Positions 43,830 to 52,367 are shown, numbered from the stretch's first letter. The stretch: 64,000 nt of DNA from VBDM01 sp964430565 (GCA_964430565.1 CAYSFD010000020.1:1-64000); one strand, 5' to 3'. Made by a program: numbers and translations. The notes: generated by a model not told the origin, from the sequence alone.

Positions 43830-45449
43830 TCAGGCTGCGACGCGGTCGGGTCTGCCGCGCAGTCTTACGGGAATAACCTTCTTGTCCGCAGGCAGATACT
43901 GCTCCGGCACGTCGGCGTAGGCGGTGTTGGAGGTGGTGCCGGCCGCAAGCTGCTCGCGCGGCTGCGCGGGGTGGAGCGGGATCTTTTCCAGCTGGGTGGC
44001 GACCGAGACGCCCTCGTGGGTGAAATGGTTCTTCGCACTGATGATCATGGGCAGGTTCTTGATCATGTGCCACAGCGTCCAGCGGTGCTGCCAGATGCGC
44101 TTGCGGAAGCGCTTCTGGTACGGCTTGCCGTGGTAGAAGCGCATGATGTGCCAGTTGTAGAGGTGCTCCATCTGTTCCCGGGAAGAGAAACCCTTCGGTA
44201 TGTACACGAAGTTCAGGCAGTTCATCAGGCGCCAGTCTTCGTGGAAATCGCCTTCCTTGCCGTTGTTCTGGATGATCTCGTGCCACATCGGCGCGCCGTG
44301 GAAGGGCGTGAACTTGGTCATGTTCATCTCGTCGAGGTCGAGCTCCAGGATGAAGTCCGAGGTCTTCTTGAAGGTCTCCGGGGTTTCGCCCGGCAGGCCG
44401 AAAATGAACAGGCCCTTGACGCGCATGCCAAGCTTCTGGATGCGCTTGGTCGCCGCGCGGACCTGCTCGAGCTCCACGCCGGTCTTGTGCCGGTCCATCA
44501 TGTCGGGATCGGCGGTCTCCATGCCCATGGCGAGCTGCAACGCGCCGGCCCGCTTCATCAGGGTGAAGAGCTCGTCGTCGTCGTTGTGGCCGACGCGGAT
44601 GGCGCAGTTCCAGTCCATCCCGAGAGGCTTGCGGATGAGCGTCTCGCACAGTTCGACCACGCGCTTGCGGCTGGCGGTGAACAGGTCGTCGTAGAAATTG
44701 ATATGGTGCACGCCGTAGGTGTCGCGCAGGAACTTCATGTGCTCCCAGGTGTATTCGGCGGAATTGTGCCGGTACTTGTGCTCGAACACCGTGCGGTCGC
44801 AGAAGCTGCAGGTGAACGGGCAGCCGCGGCTGGTGATCAGGTTGGTGCCGTAGCGCTTTATGTAGCTGAACAGCGGCAGGTGGTAGCCCTTGGGGAAGCC
44901 CTCCAGCTTGTGCCACGCCGGGAACGGCAGCTCGTCCAGATCGTTGATGCGCGCGCGCCGCTCGTTGGAGACGATGCGCTCGCCGTCGCGCCAGACCAGG
45001 TTCGAGATCGTTCCGAGCGCCTTGCCGTCGGCGAGATCCTGGAGCGTGCCCTCGCCCTCGCCGACGCACAGGTAGTCGATTTGCGGGAAGTGTCCGAGCA
45101 GCTGGCCGCCGATCGAGGACGGGTGCACCGCGCCGAAGATGGTCTTGACCGAGGGCCGCTTATCCTTGATGAGGCAGGCGATGTCGTAGCCGTCCAGGAA
45201 CGCCGAGGTGGTGGTCGAAAACCCCACCATGTCCGGGTTCCAGTCGAGCACTTTTTGCGCGGTCTCTTCGGCGTTGCGCGGCGGGTTCGGGCCGAGGCAG
45301 TCGAGGAGCATGGTCTCGTGGCCGTGCTTGTCGAGCCAGGACGCCAGCGACAGGATGCCGATCGGGGCCATCCGGTTGGCGAACAACGACAGATTAGGCT
45401 GGCCGGGGCAGAAGTTGTAGCCGGCCGGGTGGACGAGGGCGATGCGCAT
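43830..45449 (-). CDS. B12-binding domain radical SAM protein
   Basis: A 539-residue protein with an N-terminal cobalamin-binding Rossmann domain (residues 1-160, VHPAGYN, VGEGEGTLQDLA) and a radical SAM domain whose cluster Cys are 210, 214 and 217 in GCPFTCSFC. A C-terminal helical and basic region follows (residues 420-539). This architecture belongs to methyltransferases and ring-forming enzymes, including hopanoid and phosphonate types, but the substrate is not identifiable. It is upstream of the molybdoenzyme pair on the same strand and downstream of mobA. Confidence 0.85.
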   Translation of the reverse strand: MRIALVHPAGYNFCPGQPNLSLFANRMAPIGILSLASWLDKHGHETMLLDCLGPNPPRNAEETAQKVLDWNPDMVGFSTTTSAFLDGYDIACLIKDKRPSVKTIFGAVHPSSIGGQLLGHFPQIDYLCVGEGEGTLQDLADGKALGTISNLVWRDGERIVSNERRARINDLDELPFPAWHKLEGFPKGYHLPLFSYIKRYGTNLITSRGCPFTCSFCDRTVFEHKYRHNSAEYTWEHMKFLRDTYGVHHINFYDDLFTASRKRVVELCETLIRKPLGMDWNCAIRVGHNDDDELFTLMKRAGALQLAMGMETADPDMMDRHKTGVELEQVRAATKRIQKLGMRVKGLFIFGLPGETPETFKKTSDFILELDLDEMNMTKFTPFHGAPMWHEIIQNNGKEGDFHEDWRLMNCLNFVYIPKGFSSREQMEHLYNWHIMRFYHGKPYQKRFRKRIWQHRWTLWHMIKNLPMIISAKNHFTHEGVSVATQLEKIPLHPAQPREQLAAGTTSNTAYADVPEQYLPADKKVIPVRLRGRPDRVAA

Positions 45450-45536
45450 TTTTCTTCCTTCCTGAGCAATAGGAAAAAAAGCGATAGAACCTGAGTGGAC
45501 AAAGATAATGCAATTGTGCCGCGATTGTACATAGCA

Positions 45537-46154
45537 TTAGGGATTTTCCCCGACATGTTTTGATGCAGTTGGCGGCACGTCTTCCCAAGTTTGCAGCTCT
45601 TCGCGGGTGTTGATGTTGGAAAAGGCCTGGGCTTCGTCGTCGAAAGCCACTTCGACGACGTTGAGCGTCGCGTACCAGGCATCGATCTTGCGTCCGCCCC
45701 CTTTCAGGAAGTCGCCGAGGTGATCGAGAACGCCGCGGCGCATGAGCGAGAACACCGGGTGCGGCTGGTCGCCGGTCTTCGCCACGGCGAGCTCGGCGCC
45801 GGCTTCGTCGAGCCGCTGGTACAGCCGCTCGACGAGGTCCGCCGGCAGGAACGGAGAATCGCAGGGGACAGAAGCGAGAAACGGCCGCTTCGACACCGAT
45901 AATCCCGCGTGCAGTCCGGCGAGCGGCCCGGCAAAACCGCCGATCGCGTCGCTCACCACGCGCACGCCAAAAGTCTTGTACTCCTCGTGGTTCTGGTTGG
46001 CGTTGATGATGATGCCGCCGACCTGCGGCGCGAAGCGCTCGTACACGTGATCGACGAGGCGCTTGCCCCGGAAGGCCTGCAGGCCCTTGTCCACCCCGCC
46101 CATGCGGCTGCCTTTGCCGCCTGCGAGGATGAGGCCGGTGACGCTCGATGTCAT
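45537..46154 (-). CDS. mobA: Molybdenum cofactor guanylyltransferase MobA
   Basis: A 205-residue enzyme that attaches GMP to molybdopterin to give the MGD cofactor used by formate dehydrogenase and relatives. The nucleotide site is LILAGGKGSRMGGVDKGL, followed by SDAIGGFAGPLAGL and VPCDSPFLP. Its ribosome site AGGA lies inside the palindromic element just upstream. It is downstream of fdhD on the same strand, linking cofactor tailoring to formate dehydrogenase maturation. Confidence 0.93.
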   Translation of the reverse strand: MTSSVTGLILAGGKGSRMGGVDKGLQAFRGKRLVDHVYERFAPQVGGIIINANQNHEEYKTFGVRVVSDAIGGFAGPLAGLHAGLSVSKRPFLASVPCDSPFLPADLVERLYQRLDEAGAELAVAKTGDQPHPVFSLMRRGVLDHLGDFLKGGGRKIDAWYATLNVVEVAFDDEAQAFSNINTREELQTWEDVPPTASKHVGENP

Positions 46155-46156
46155 CT

Positions 46157-46236
46157 TGTCATCCTGAGCGGAGCGAAGGATCTGCTTTTGAACGATCGAA
46201 AAAGCAGATTCTTCGGGCTGTGCCCTCGGAATGACA
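46157..46236. repeat. 80-bp imperfect palindrome (MITE/REP-like) between fdhD and mobA
   Basis: Outer arms TGTCATCCTGAG and CTCGGAATGACA and inner arms AGGATCTGCTTTT and AAAAGCAGATTCTT are inverted complements with a short loop, forming a long hairpin. The TCATCCTGAGCGGAGCGAAGGATCT-type motif is widespread in many bacterial genomes. It fills almost the whole gap between fdhD and mobA and contains the mobA ribosome site. Confidence 0.8.
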
Positions 46237-46251
46237 CATGATGCGCTGTCG

Positions 46252-47121
46252 CTACGCCAACAACGTCGGCGCGACGGTTCTCTTGAAGCGGTGTTTGCCG
46301 GTGAAGAGCAGGTAGTGCTTGCCGCCCGCTGCGCGCCCGATCATGGTGATGCCGAGCTTCGTGGCGATCTCATGGCCCATCTTGGTGAGACCCGAGCGGG
46401 ACACGAGGAATGGGATCTGCATCTGCGCGGCCTTGATCACCATCTCGGAGGTAAGGCGCCCGGTGGTATAGAAGATCTTGTCGGAGCCTTCCACACCGTC
46501 CAGCCACATCTGCCCGGCGATCGCGTCCACCGCGTTGTGCCGGCCCACGTCCTCGATGAAGTAGAGGATTTTCGGGGCTGAACTCTTGCTGGGCGCCGCA
46601 TTTTCAGCCAGTGCGCAGCCGTGCACGGCGCCCGCTTCCTTGTAGATGGCTTCGTGGCGGCGTACCGCGTCGAGCAGCGCATGCAGCGCTTCTTCGGTGA
46701 GCGTCACGTCGTCGCGCAGCTTGATCGAGTCGATCTCTTCCATCAGGTCGCCGAACACCGTTCCCTGGCCGCAGCCGGTGGTGACGGTGCGCTTTTTCAT
46801 CTTGTCGTTCAGTCCTTTGAGCGGCTTGCGCGTGGTCACCACGACCGAGGCGGTTTCCCAGTCGACCTGCACCGCGGCGATGTCCTCGATGGATTTTGCC
46901 AGGCGCTGGTTGCGCAGATAGCCGAGGGCAAGCGCCTCGGGCGCCTGGCCGAGCGTCATCAGCGTCACGATCTCGCGCTTGTCGACGTAGAGCGTGAGCG
47001 GATGCTCGCCCGCGATCGGCGTCGGGACAGCTTCGCCGCGCTCGTTGATCGCTTCGACCTCGAAGGTGAGGGGCTTGGAGGCGCGGGTGAGCTTTGGTCG
47101 ATGACTCGGGGCTGTTCGCAT
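46252..47121 (-). CDS. fdhD: Formate dehydrogenase sulfurtransferase FdhD
   Basis: A 289-residue maturation factor that transfers sulfur to the Mo/W centre of formate dehydrogenase. Conserved blocks include FEVEAINERG, the Cys loop VTTGCGQG and EDVGRHNAVDAIAG near the C-terminal half. In E. coli the loop holds two Cys (CxxC); here only one, Cys117, is present. I start at ATG 47121; the frame is open upstream but overlaps moaA. It follows moaA by 44 bp on the same strand. Confidence 0.92.
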   Translation of the reverse strand: MRTAPSHRPKLTRASKPLTFEVEAINERGEAVPTPIAGEHPLTLYVDKREIVTLMTLGQAPEALALGYLRNQRLAKSIEDIAAVQVDWETASVVVTTRKPLKGLNDKMKKRTVTTGCGQGTVFGDLMEEIDSIKLRDDVTLTEEALHALLDAVRRHEAIYKEAGAVHGCALAENAAPSKSSAPKILYFIEDVGRHNAVDAIAGQMWLDGVEGSDKIFYTTGRLTSEMVIKAAQMQIPFLVSRSGLTKMGHEIATKLGITMIGRAAGGKHYLLFTGKHRFKRTVAPTLLA

Positions 47122-47165
47122 CGTGTAACGAGTTGAACGGCGCGGCTCGGCCGCGCCCGTTCGAA

Positions 47166-48251
47166 CTATCCGCCTATATACGACATCTCGATCTTGCGCA
47201 GCTTGGCGGTTTCGGCGGTGCGGATTTCCGAGTATCGATCGGTTCGCGCCTGCCAGATGCGCGCGACCGCGCCCGAGATCTCCTCGTCGGAGGAGCCGCT
47301 GCGGAGCATCGCGCGCAGGTCGTAGCCGGCCCCGGCGAATAGACACGTATACAGCATGCCTTCGGTCGAGAGCCGCGCGCGGGTGCAGGTCCGGCAAAAC
47401 GCCTGCGTCACCGAGGAGATCACGCCGATCTCGCCTGAGCCGTCCCGGTAGCGCCAGCGCTCGGCGACTTCACCGGTGTAGTTGGGTTCGACTGTCTCGA
47501 GCGGCATCTCCTCGCCGATCGCGCGCACGACCTCGCTCGAAGGCACGACGTCGTCCATGCGCCAGCCGTTGGTCGCGCCGACGTCCATGTATTCGATGAA
47601 GCGCACGATGTGGCCGCTGCCTTTGAAGTGCCGCGCCATCGGCGCGATGGAATCCTCGTTCGCGCCGCGCTTGACCACCATGTTGATCTTCACCGGCGCG
47701 AGCCCTGCGGTGGCGGCGGCGTCGATGCCGGCGAGCACTTCGGAAACGGGGAAATCGGCGTCGTTCATCATGCGAAAGGTACGCTCGTCGAGTGAGTCGA
47801 GGCTCACCGTGACGCGCGTGAGGCCGGCCGCTTTCAGGGCGCGCGCTTTTTTCGCAAGCAGCGAACCATTGGTGGTGAGCGTGAGGTCGAGGCCGGGAAT
47901 CGCGGCGAGCATCTCGATCAAGCGCTCCAGGTTCTTGCGCAGCAGCGGCTCGCCACCGGTCAGCCTGACCTTCTCGACGCCCTGGCTCTTGAAGACCCGC
48001 GCGAGCCGCGCTATTTCCTCGAAGCTCAGCAATTCGCTTTTCGCGAGGAATGGATACTCCGGACCGAACACGTCGCGCGGCATGCAGTAGATGCAGCGGA
48101 AGTTGCAGCGGTCGGTGACCGAGATGCGCAGATCGCGCAGGGCTCGGCCGAGCGTGTCGCGCCCGGCGCGCGCGGGCACGCTCGATCCCCCCTTTGCGGG
48201 AAGGGGTGTTGCTCTGCGCGCGTCGTTGATGGGGATGACCCGGTCCGTCAT
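47166..48251 (-). CDS. moaA: GTP 3',8-cyclase MoaA
   Basis: A 361-residue radical SAM enzyme, first step of molybdopterin synthesis. The N-terminal [4Fe-4S] Cys are 49, 53 and 56 in CNFRCIYC. The C-terminal second cluster is in FCRTCTRARLSTEG with Cys in LYTC. The protein ends in the conserved Gly-Gly. It runs divergently from the formate dehydrogenase operon with 55 bp between start codons, so the two cofactor/enzyme units may share regulation. Proline/alanine-rich N-terminal 25 residues may not all be translated. Confidence 0.94.
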   Translation of the reverse strand: MTDRVIPINDARRATPLPAKGGSSVPARAGRDTLGRALRDLRISVTDRCNFRCIYCMPRDVFGPEYPFLAKSELLSFEEIARLARVFKSQGVEKVRLTGGEPLLRKNLERLIEMLAAIPGLDLTLTTNGSLLAKKARALKAAGLTRVTVSLDSLDERTFRMMNDADFPVSEVLAGIDAAATAGLAPVKINMVVKRGANEDSIAPMARHFKGSGHIVRFIEYMDVGATNGWRMDDVVPSSEVVRAIGEEMPLETVEPNYTGEVAERWRYRDGSGEIGVISSVTQAFCRTCTRARLSTEGMLYTCLFAGAGYDLRAMLRSGSSDEEISGAVARIWQARTDRYSEIRTAETAKLRKIEMSYIGG

Positions 48252-48262
48252 GGTTCGCGTAG

Positions 48263-48288
48263 CCGCATCATGAAATGCGGTTCATAAT
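48263..48288. promoter_or_regulatory. Candidate divergent control region between moaA and the formate dehydrogenase operon
   Basis: CCGCAT and ATGCGG form a 6-base inverted repeat separated by 6 bases, followed by CATAAT at 48283-48288, which could be a -10 for the rightward operon. The 55-bp spacing leaves little other room for control. No clear FNR or ModE box is seen. Confidence 0.35.
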
Positions 48289-48306
48289 TCACCGTTTCGT
48301 CGAACA

Positions 48307-48801
48307 GTGAGTATAGCCGGAAAGATGCAGCACCCGAGCCTCGCCGTGGCGGTCGTGATGGAGCGCACGCCGCTGGAAAACAACCGCTGGCAGTCGGAAA
48401 AGTGGGAGCCGATCGGCGTCGTGCCGGACTCGAGCGGGCCCGGCGCCGTCCCGCGCGCGCTGGTGCAGGACGAGGCGCGCGCGCAGTGGCTGCACCCGGG
48501 ATTCAAGCTGGAGCTGTTTCACGACGAGGCGGAGGGCTATTACCTCAATCTCGCCACGGAGAAGCCGTTCGTGTTCGTGAACTGGCTCGAAGAAGAGGGC
48601 GCGGGCGTGCCGAAGTTCGTTACCGTGAGTTACAACGAGGCGGCGCGCCTGCTCGATGCCGGCGCGCGCGTGGACGGTGTGCCGATGCCGCCGCAATGGA
48701 TCCCATGGCTCGCGGAGTACGTCGAGCGCAACTACAAGCCGGAGCCGAAGAAGCGCGCCCGGCCGCAGTCGTTCAAGGGCGCGAAGCGCGATGATCGCTG
48801 A
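48307..48801 (+). CDS. DUF3305 protein of the formate dehydrogenase locus
   Basis: A 164-residue protein matching DUF3305: SLAVAVVMERTPLENNRWQSEKWEPIGVV, an LELFHDEAEGYYLNL segment and a conserved PKFVTVSYNEAARLLDAG. The family occurs with betaproteobacterial formate dehydrogenases; its role is unknown, maybe assembly. GTG 48307 and ATG 48325 are both possible starts with weak ribosome sites. It is the first gene of the operon, divergent from moaA. Confidence 0.87.
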   Translation: MSIAGKMQHPSLAVAVVMERTPLENNRWQSEKWEPIGVVPDSSGPGAVPRALVQDEARAQWLHPGFKLELFHDEAEGYYLNLATEKPFVFVNWLEEEGAGVPKFVTVSYNEAARLLDAGARVDGVPMPPQWIPWLAEYVERNYKPEPKKRARPQSFKGAKRDDR

Positions 48802-49351
48802 CGACGACGAGAATTTCGTCTCACGCTGGTCGCGGCGCAAGAGCGAGGCGCGCGAGGCGGAGGAAAAACCAGCCGAACCGGCGCCGTCGCCGGAGCTCGC
48901 GCCGCCGACAGTCCCCGCGATTTCGAACGCGGGCGCAGCGCCCTCTGGCGCCGGCGTTCAATCCGCCGTTGCGGCGCCGCAGTTGCCACCGGTCGAATCC
49001 TTGAAGGGCTTGGCATCCGAATACCGCGCCTTCATGCAGCCGGGCGTGGACGAGAGCATGAAGCGCTCGGCGTTGAAGAAACTGTTCAGCGACCCGCACT
49101 TCGAAAATTTCGAACGATTCGAGGCCTACTGCGAGGATTACACCCAGGGCGAGCCGATTCCTCTGGCGATGCTGAAGACGCTCGAGCACGCGAAGGGGCT
49201 GCTCTTCGACGAGGAAAAGAAAGAGGAGAAGAGCCTCGTCGCGGAGAAACCGGCGGCCGCCTTGCCGAAACCGGACGAGGCGCCGCAGGCGCAAGCGACA
49301 GCACAGGCCGAATCCCCCGCCGCGGCGGCGCAGCCGCAGGAAAAGACCTGA
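48791..49351 (+). CDS. DUF3306 protein of the formate dehydrogenase locus
   Basis: A 186-residue protein. The N-terminal FVSRWSRRKSEARE and central YRAFMQPGVDESMKRSALKKLFSDPHF are DUF3306 hallmarks; the linker and C-terminus are Ala/Pro/Glu-rich. Function is unknown; linkage to DUF3305 and formate dehydrogenase is recurrent in relatives. It starts at ATG 48791, overlapping the preceding gene by 11 bases. Confidence 0.86.
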   Translation: MIADDDENFVSRWSRRKSEAREAEEKPAEPAPSPELAPPTVPAISNAGAAPSGAGVQSAVAAPQLPPVESLKGLASEYRAFMQPGVDESMKRSALKKLFSDPHFENFERFEAYCEDYTQGEPIPLAMLKTLEHAKGLLFDEEKKEEKSLVAEKPAAALPKPDEAPQAQATAQAESPAAAAQPQEKT

Positions 49352-49352
49352 C

Positions 49353-51470
49353 ATGGCGCTCGAAAACAAAACGCTCAAGATCTGCAACTGCAACAAGACC
49401 ATGGCGCTCGACGCCAAGGCGCTCGCTGCGGCGCTGAAGTTGAAGCAACCGATTCAGATTCACACCGAGCTGTGCCGCAAGGAAGTCGGCAGCTTCCAGG
49501 AGGCGCTGAAGGACGAAGCCTGCGTGGTCGCCTGCACTCAGGAAGCGCCGCTTTTTTCGGAGATCGCCGAAGGGGCGGGCGCGGCGACCGACCTCAAGTT
49601 CATCAACATTCGCGAGCACGCCGGCTGGTCGAGCGAGGGCGCGCAGGCGACGCCGAAGATCGCGGCGCTCTTGGCGCTCGCTGAGTTGCCCGAGCCCGAG
49701 CCGGTTGCCGAGGTGTCCTACCAGTCGGGCGGGCAACTGCTCGTCATCGGACCGGCCGAGGCCGCGATCGCCTGGGCCGACAAGCTCGCCGGGCAGCTCG
49801 AGGTCAACGTGCTGATTGCGGGCGGCAAGGAGGGGGAGGGGTCCCTCCGCAACGTTGAAGGGCGCGGAGAATTGCCCGACGAGCGCCGCTACCCTGTGTT
49901 CTCGGGCAAAGTGAGTTCGGTGAAGGGCCATCTCGGCGCGTTCGAGGTCGCCTGGGAGCAGGACAATCCGATCGATCTCGAAGTGTGCACGCGCTGCAAC
50001 GCCTGCATTCACGCTTGCCCGGAGCAGGCGATCGATTTTTCCTACCAGATCGACATGGACAAGTGCAAGGCGCACCGCCAGTGCGTGAAGGCCTGCGGCG
50101 CGATCCGCGCGATCGACTTCGAGCGCGCCGGCCGCGCGAGGAGCGAGCGCTTCGACATGGTGCTCGATCTGTCCTCGCAAGCTCTGATAAGGACCGCGCA
50201 ACTGCCGCAGGGCTACCTGGCGCCGGGCGCCGATCCGCTCGAGCAGGCGCTCGCGGCCTCGCAGCTCGGCCAGATGGTGGGAGAGTTCGAGAAGCCGCGG
50301 TTCTTCGCCTACGACGCGAAGATCTGCGCCCACAGCCGCTCGTCGAAGACCGGCTGCAACCAGTGCCTCGAGGTCTGCTCGACCGGCGCTATCGCGCCGG
50401 ACGGCGATCGCGTCAAGGTCGATCCGCACCTGTGCATGGGCTGCGGCGGCTGCGCGACCGTGTGTCCCTCCGGCGCGATGACCTACGCTTACCCGCGTGT
50501 TCCGGATTTCGGCGCGAGGTTAAAGCGCGTTCTTTCGGTGTATGCCCAGGCCGGTGGGAAGGACGCCTGCCTGCTTCTGCACAACGCAAGCGAGAGCCGC
50601 GCGCTGATCGCGAAGCTCGCGCGGCGTGGGCGTGGACTGCCGGCGCGGGTGATTCCGCTCGAGATCCACCACCCCGCCTCGGTCGGGATGGACGTGTTGC
50701 TCGGGGCGCTCGCCTACGGCGCCGGCCAAGTCGCGGTGCTCTCGACGCCGAAGGAAGCCGCCGAATACGGCGACGCGGTGAAAAAGCAGATGGGCTTTGC
50801 CGAGGCCATCGCGAACGGACTTGGCTACGGCGGCGCGCATTTCCTCCTCATAGCGACGGACCAGCACGCGGTCCTGGAAACGGAGATCTGGGCGCTCGCT
50901 CCCGCAGTTTCGGTGTCGAAGCCGGGGACCTACAACCTTTCGCCGGAGAAGCGCACCACGCTCGATTTCGCCATCGATCACCTGGCAAAGTTCGCGCCGA
51001 AACCGCAGGAGGAAATCAAGCTCGGCGCCGGCGCGCCGTACGGGCAGATCCTCGTCAACAAAGAGACCTGCACCCTGTGCATGGCCTGCGTCGGCGCCTG
51101 CCCCGAATCGGCGCTGCACGACGGGCGCGACCAGCCGATGCTGAAGTTCATCGAGCGCAACTGCGTGCAGTGCGGCCTGTGCGAGGTGACGTGTCCGGAA
51201 AACGCGATCAAGCTCGCGCCGCGCCTTTTGCTCGCGGCGCACGCGAAGCAGGAGGTCGTTCTCAACCAAGCCGAGCCGTTCAACTGCGTGCGCTGCGGCA
51301 AGCCCTTCGGCACGCGCCAGATGGTGGATAACATGCTCGGCAAGCTTACCGGCCACTCGATGTTCGCCGGCGGCGGCGCATTGCGTCGGCTGCAGATGTG
51401 CGCCGACTGCCGCGTCGTCGACATGATGGACAACAAGGACGAAATCTCGATCCAGGACGTGAAGAGATGA
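49353..51470 (+). CDS. 705-residue multi-cluster [4Fe-4S] protein of the formate dehydrogenase operon
   Basis: A soluble protein with many Cys motifs: CTRCNACIHACP (about 211), CKAHRQCVKACG, a CxxC/CxxxC pair near 340, CMGCGGCATVCP, CTLCMACVGACP, CVQCGLCEVTCP, and a C-terminal zinc-ribbon-like pair (CVRCGKP and CADC). This implies roughly five or six [4Fe-4S] clusters. The first 130 residues carry a Cys-rich entry (CNCNK) and an alpha/beta region. It probably carries electrons or assists cofactor assembly for the formate dehydrogenase; no catalytic domain is recognised. A related protein is often seen in such loci. Start ATG 49353 is 1 base after the previous stop. Confidence 0.82.
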   Translation: MALENKTLKICNCNKTMALDAKALAAALKLKQPIQIHTELCRKEVGSFQEALKDEACVVACTQEAPLFSEIAEGAGAATDLKFINIREHAGWSSEGAQATPKIAALLALAELPEPEPVAEVSYQSGGQLLVIGPAEAAIAWADKLAGQLEVNVLIAGGKEGEGSLRNVEGRGELPDERRYPVFSGKVSSVKGHLGAFEVAWEQDNPIDLEVCTRCNACIHACPEQAIDFSYQIDMDKCKAHRQCVKACGAIRAIDFERAGRARSERFDMVLDLSSQALIRTAQLPQGYLAPGADPLEQALAASQLGQMVGEFEKPRFFAYDAKICAHSRSSKTGCNQCLEVCSTGAIAPDGDRVKVDPHLCMGCGGCATVCPSGAMTYAYPRVPDFGARLKRVLSVYAQAGGKDACLLLHNASESRALIAKLARRGRGLPARVIPLEIHHPASVGMDVLLGALAYGAGQVAVLSTPKEAAEYGDAVKKQMGFAEAIANGLGYGGAHFLLIATDQHAVLETEIWALAPAVSVSKPGTYNLSPEKRTTLDFAIDHLAKFAPKPQEEIKLGAGAPYGQILVNKETCTLCMACVGACPESALHDGRDQPMLKFIERNCVQCGLCEVTCPENAIKLAPRLLLAAHAKQEVVLNQAEPFNCVRCGKPFGTRQMVDNMLGKLTGHSMFAGGGALRRLQMCADCRVVDMMDNKDEISIQDVKR

Positions 51471-52087
51471 GCGCAAGCGTTACGTCGCTCAATTTTCAGT
51501 CCCCGGAGGTACCCGAGGATCAAGCGCGCGCCGGGTACTACGCGCTGCTCGCGCGGCTCTTTTACGCCGGACCCGACGCGCAGTTACTCGAAGCCATCGC
51601 GGGATCCAACGAGATCGTCGCCGACGGCGGTCCGCTCGCCGGTCCCTGGAGTGTTCTGGCGGCGGCGGCTCGGGCGATGGATCCCGAGGCGGCTCGCCTC
51701 GAGTACGACGAGGTTTTCGTGGGCACCGGAAAATCCGAGGTGACCCCTTACGCCGCGTTCTACCTCGCCGAGACCGGCCGGGAGAAGATCCTGGTGCGGC
51801 TCAGGCAGGATCTGGCCTCGCTCGGTTTGGGCAAGACGGGTGCCGCGCGGGAGCCCGAGGACCACATGGCCGGGCTCTTCGAAGTCATGAGGCTCTTAAT
51901 TTCACAGGGCTCCGGTGATGCTGCATTGCAGAAACAGCGGGACTTTTTCGGCCGGTACATCGAGCGCTCTTTCAGGGCATTCTGCAGTGCAATATCGGCT
52001 TCGGAGAAAACCAATTTCTATAAGGCAGTAGGGGTATTCGCGGAAGCCTTTCTTGTGGTTGAAACCGAAGGGCTAAAGGTGTTCTAA
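51467..52087 (+). CDS. TorD/DmsD-type molybdoenzyme chaperone
   Basis: A 206-residue all-helical chaperone. ARAGYYALLARLFYAGP, LEYDEVFVGTGKSEVTPY and EDHMAGLFEVMRLL are the family motifs. It binds the Tat signal or apo-form of the catalytic subunit until cofactor is inserted. Start ATG 51467 overlaps the preceding stop (ATGA). It precedes the Tat-target peptide and FdhA genes, its likely clients. Confidence 0.9.
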   Translation: MSASVTSLNFQSPEVPEDQARAGYYALLARLFYAGPDAQLLEAIAGSNEIVADGGPLAGPWSVLAAAARAMDPEAARLEYDEVFVGTGKSEVTPYAAFYLAETGREKILVRLRQDLASLGLGKTGAAREPEDHMAGLFEVMRLLISQGSGDAALQKQRDFFGRYIERSFRAFCSAISASEKTNFYKAVGVFAEAFLVVETEGLKVF

Positions 52088-52143
52088 TGCCCCCATGCAA
52101 TAGCTTACATATTCAGGTGTTGACGATAGGAAGGAGACGACAT

Positions 52144-52350
52144 ATGAAAAACGAAACCAAGTCCAAGCTCAGCCGCAGGAACTTCCTACTCGCAGTCGGC
52201 GCTGGCGGCGCCGCCACGGCAGCCGCGATCGCCGGCCGCGCGGTCACATCAGACGAGCCCAAAGCAGTCGCAAGCACCGACAAACGGCGCGGTAAGGGAT
52301 ATCAGGAAACCGCGCACGTCCGCAGCTACTACAACACCGCAAAAGTCTGA
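52144..52350 (+). CDS. Small Tat-signal protein of the formate dehydrogenase region
   Basis: A 68-residue protein with a twin-arginine signal (LSRRNFLLAVG, then an Ala/Gly-rich stretch) and a short mature part ending YQETAHVRSYYNTAKV. It matches the recurrent formate-dehydrogenase-region TAT-target family. No enzyme domain is present; an assembly or small-subunit role is possible. ATG 52144 follows GGAAGGAG. It is 17 bp upstream of fdhA. Confidence 0.86.
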   Translation: MKNETKSKLSRRNFLLAVGAGGAATAAAIAGRAVTSDEPKAVASTDKRRGKGYQETAHVRSYYNTAKV

Positions 52351-52367
52351 CCCGAGGAGGCGCGACC

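Noticed and set aside
43728..45494. A 588-codon plus-strand frame antisense to the radical SAM gene
   Set aside because: It mirrors the strong coding frame on the minus strand (CxxxCxxC and B12 domain) and shows no domain of its own.
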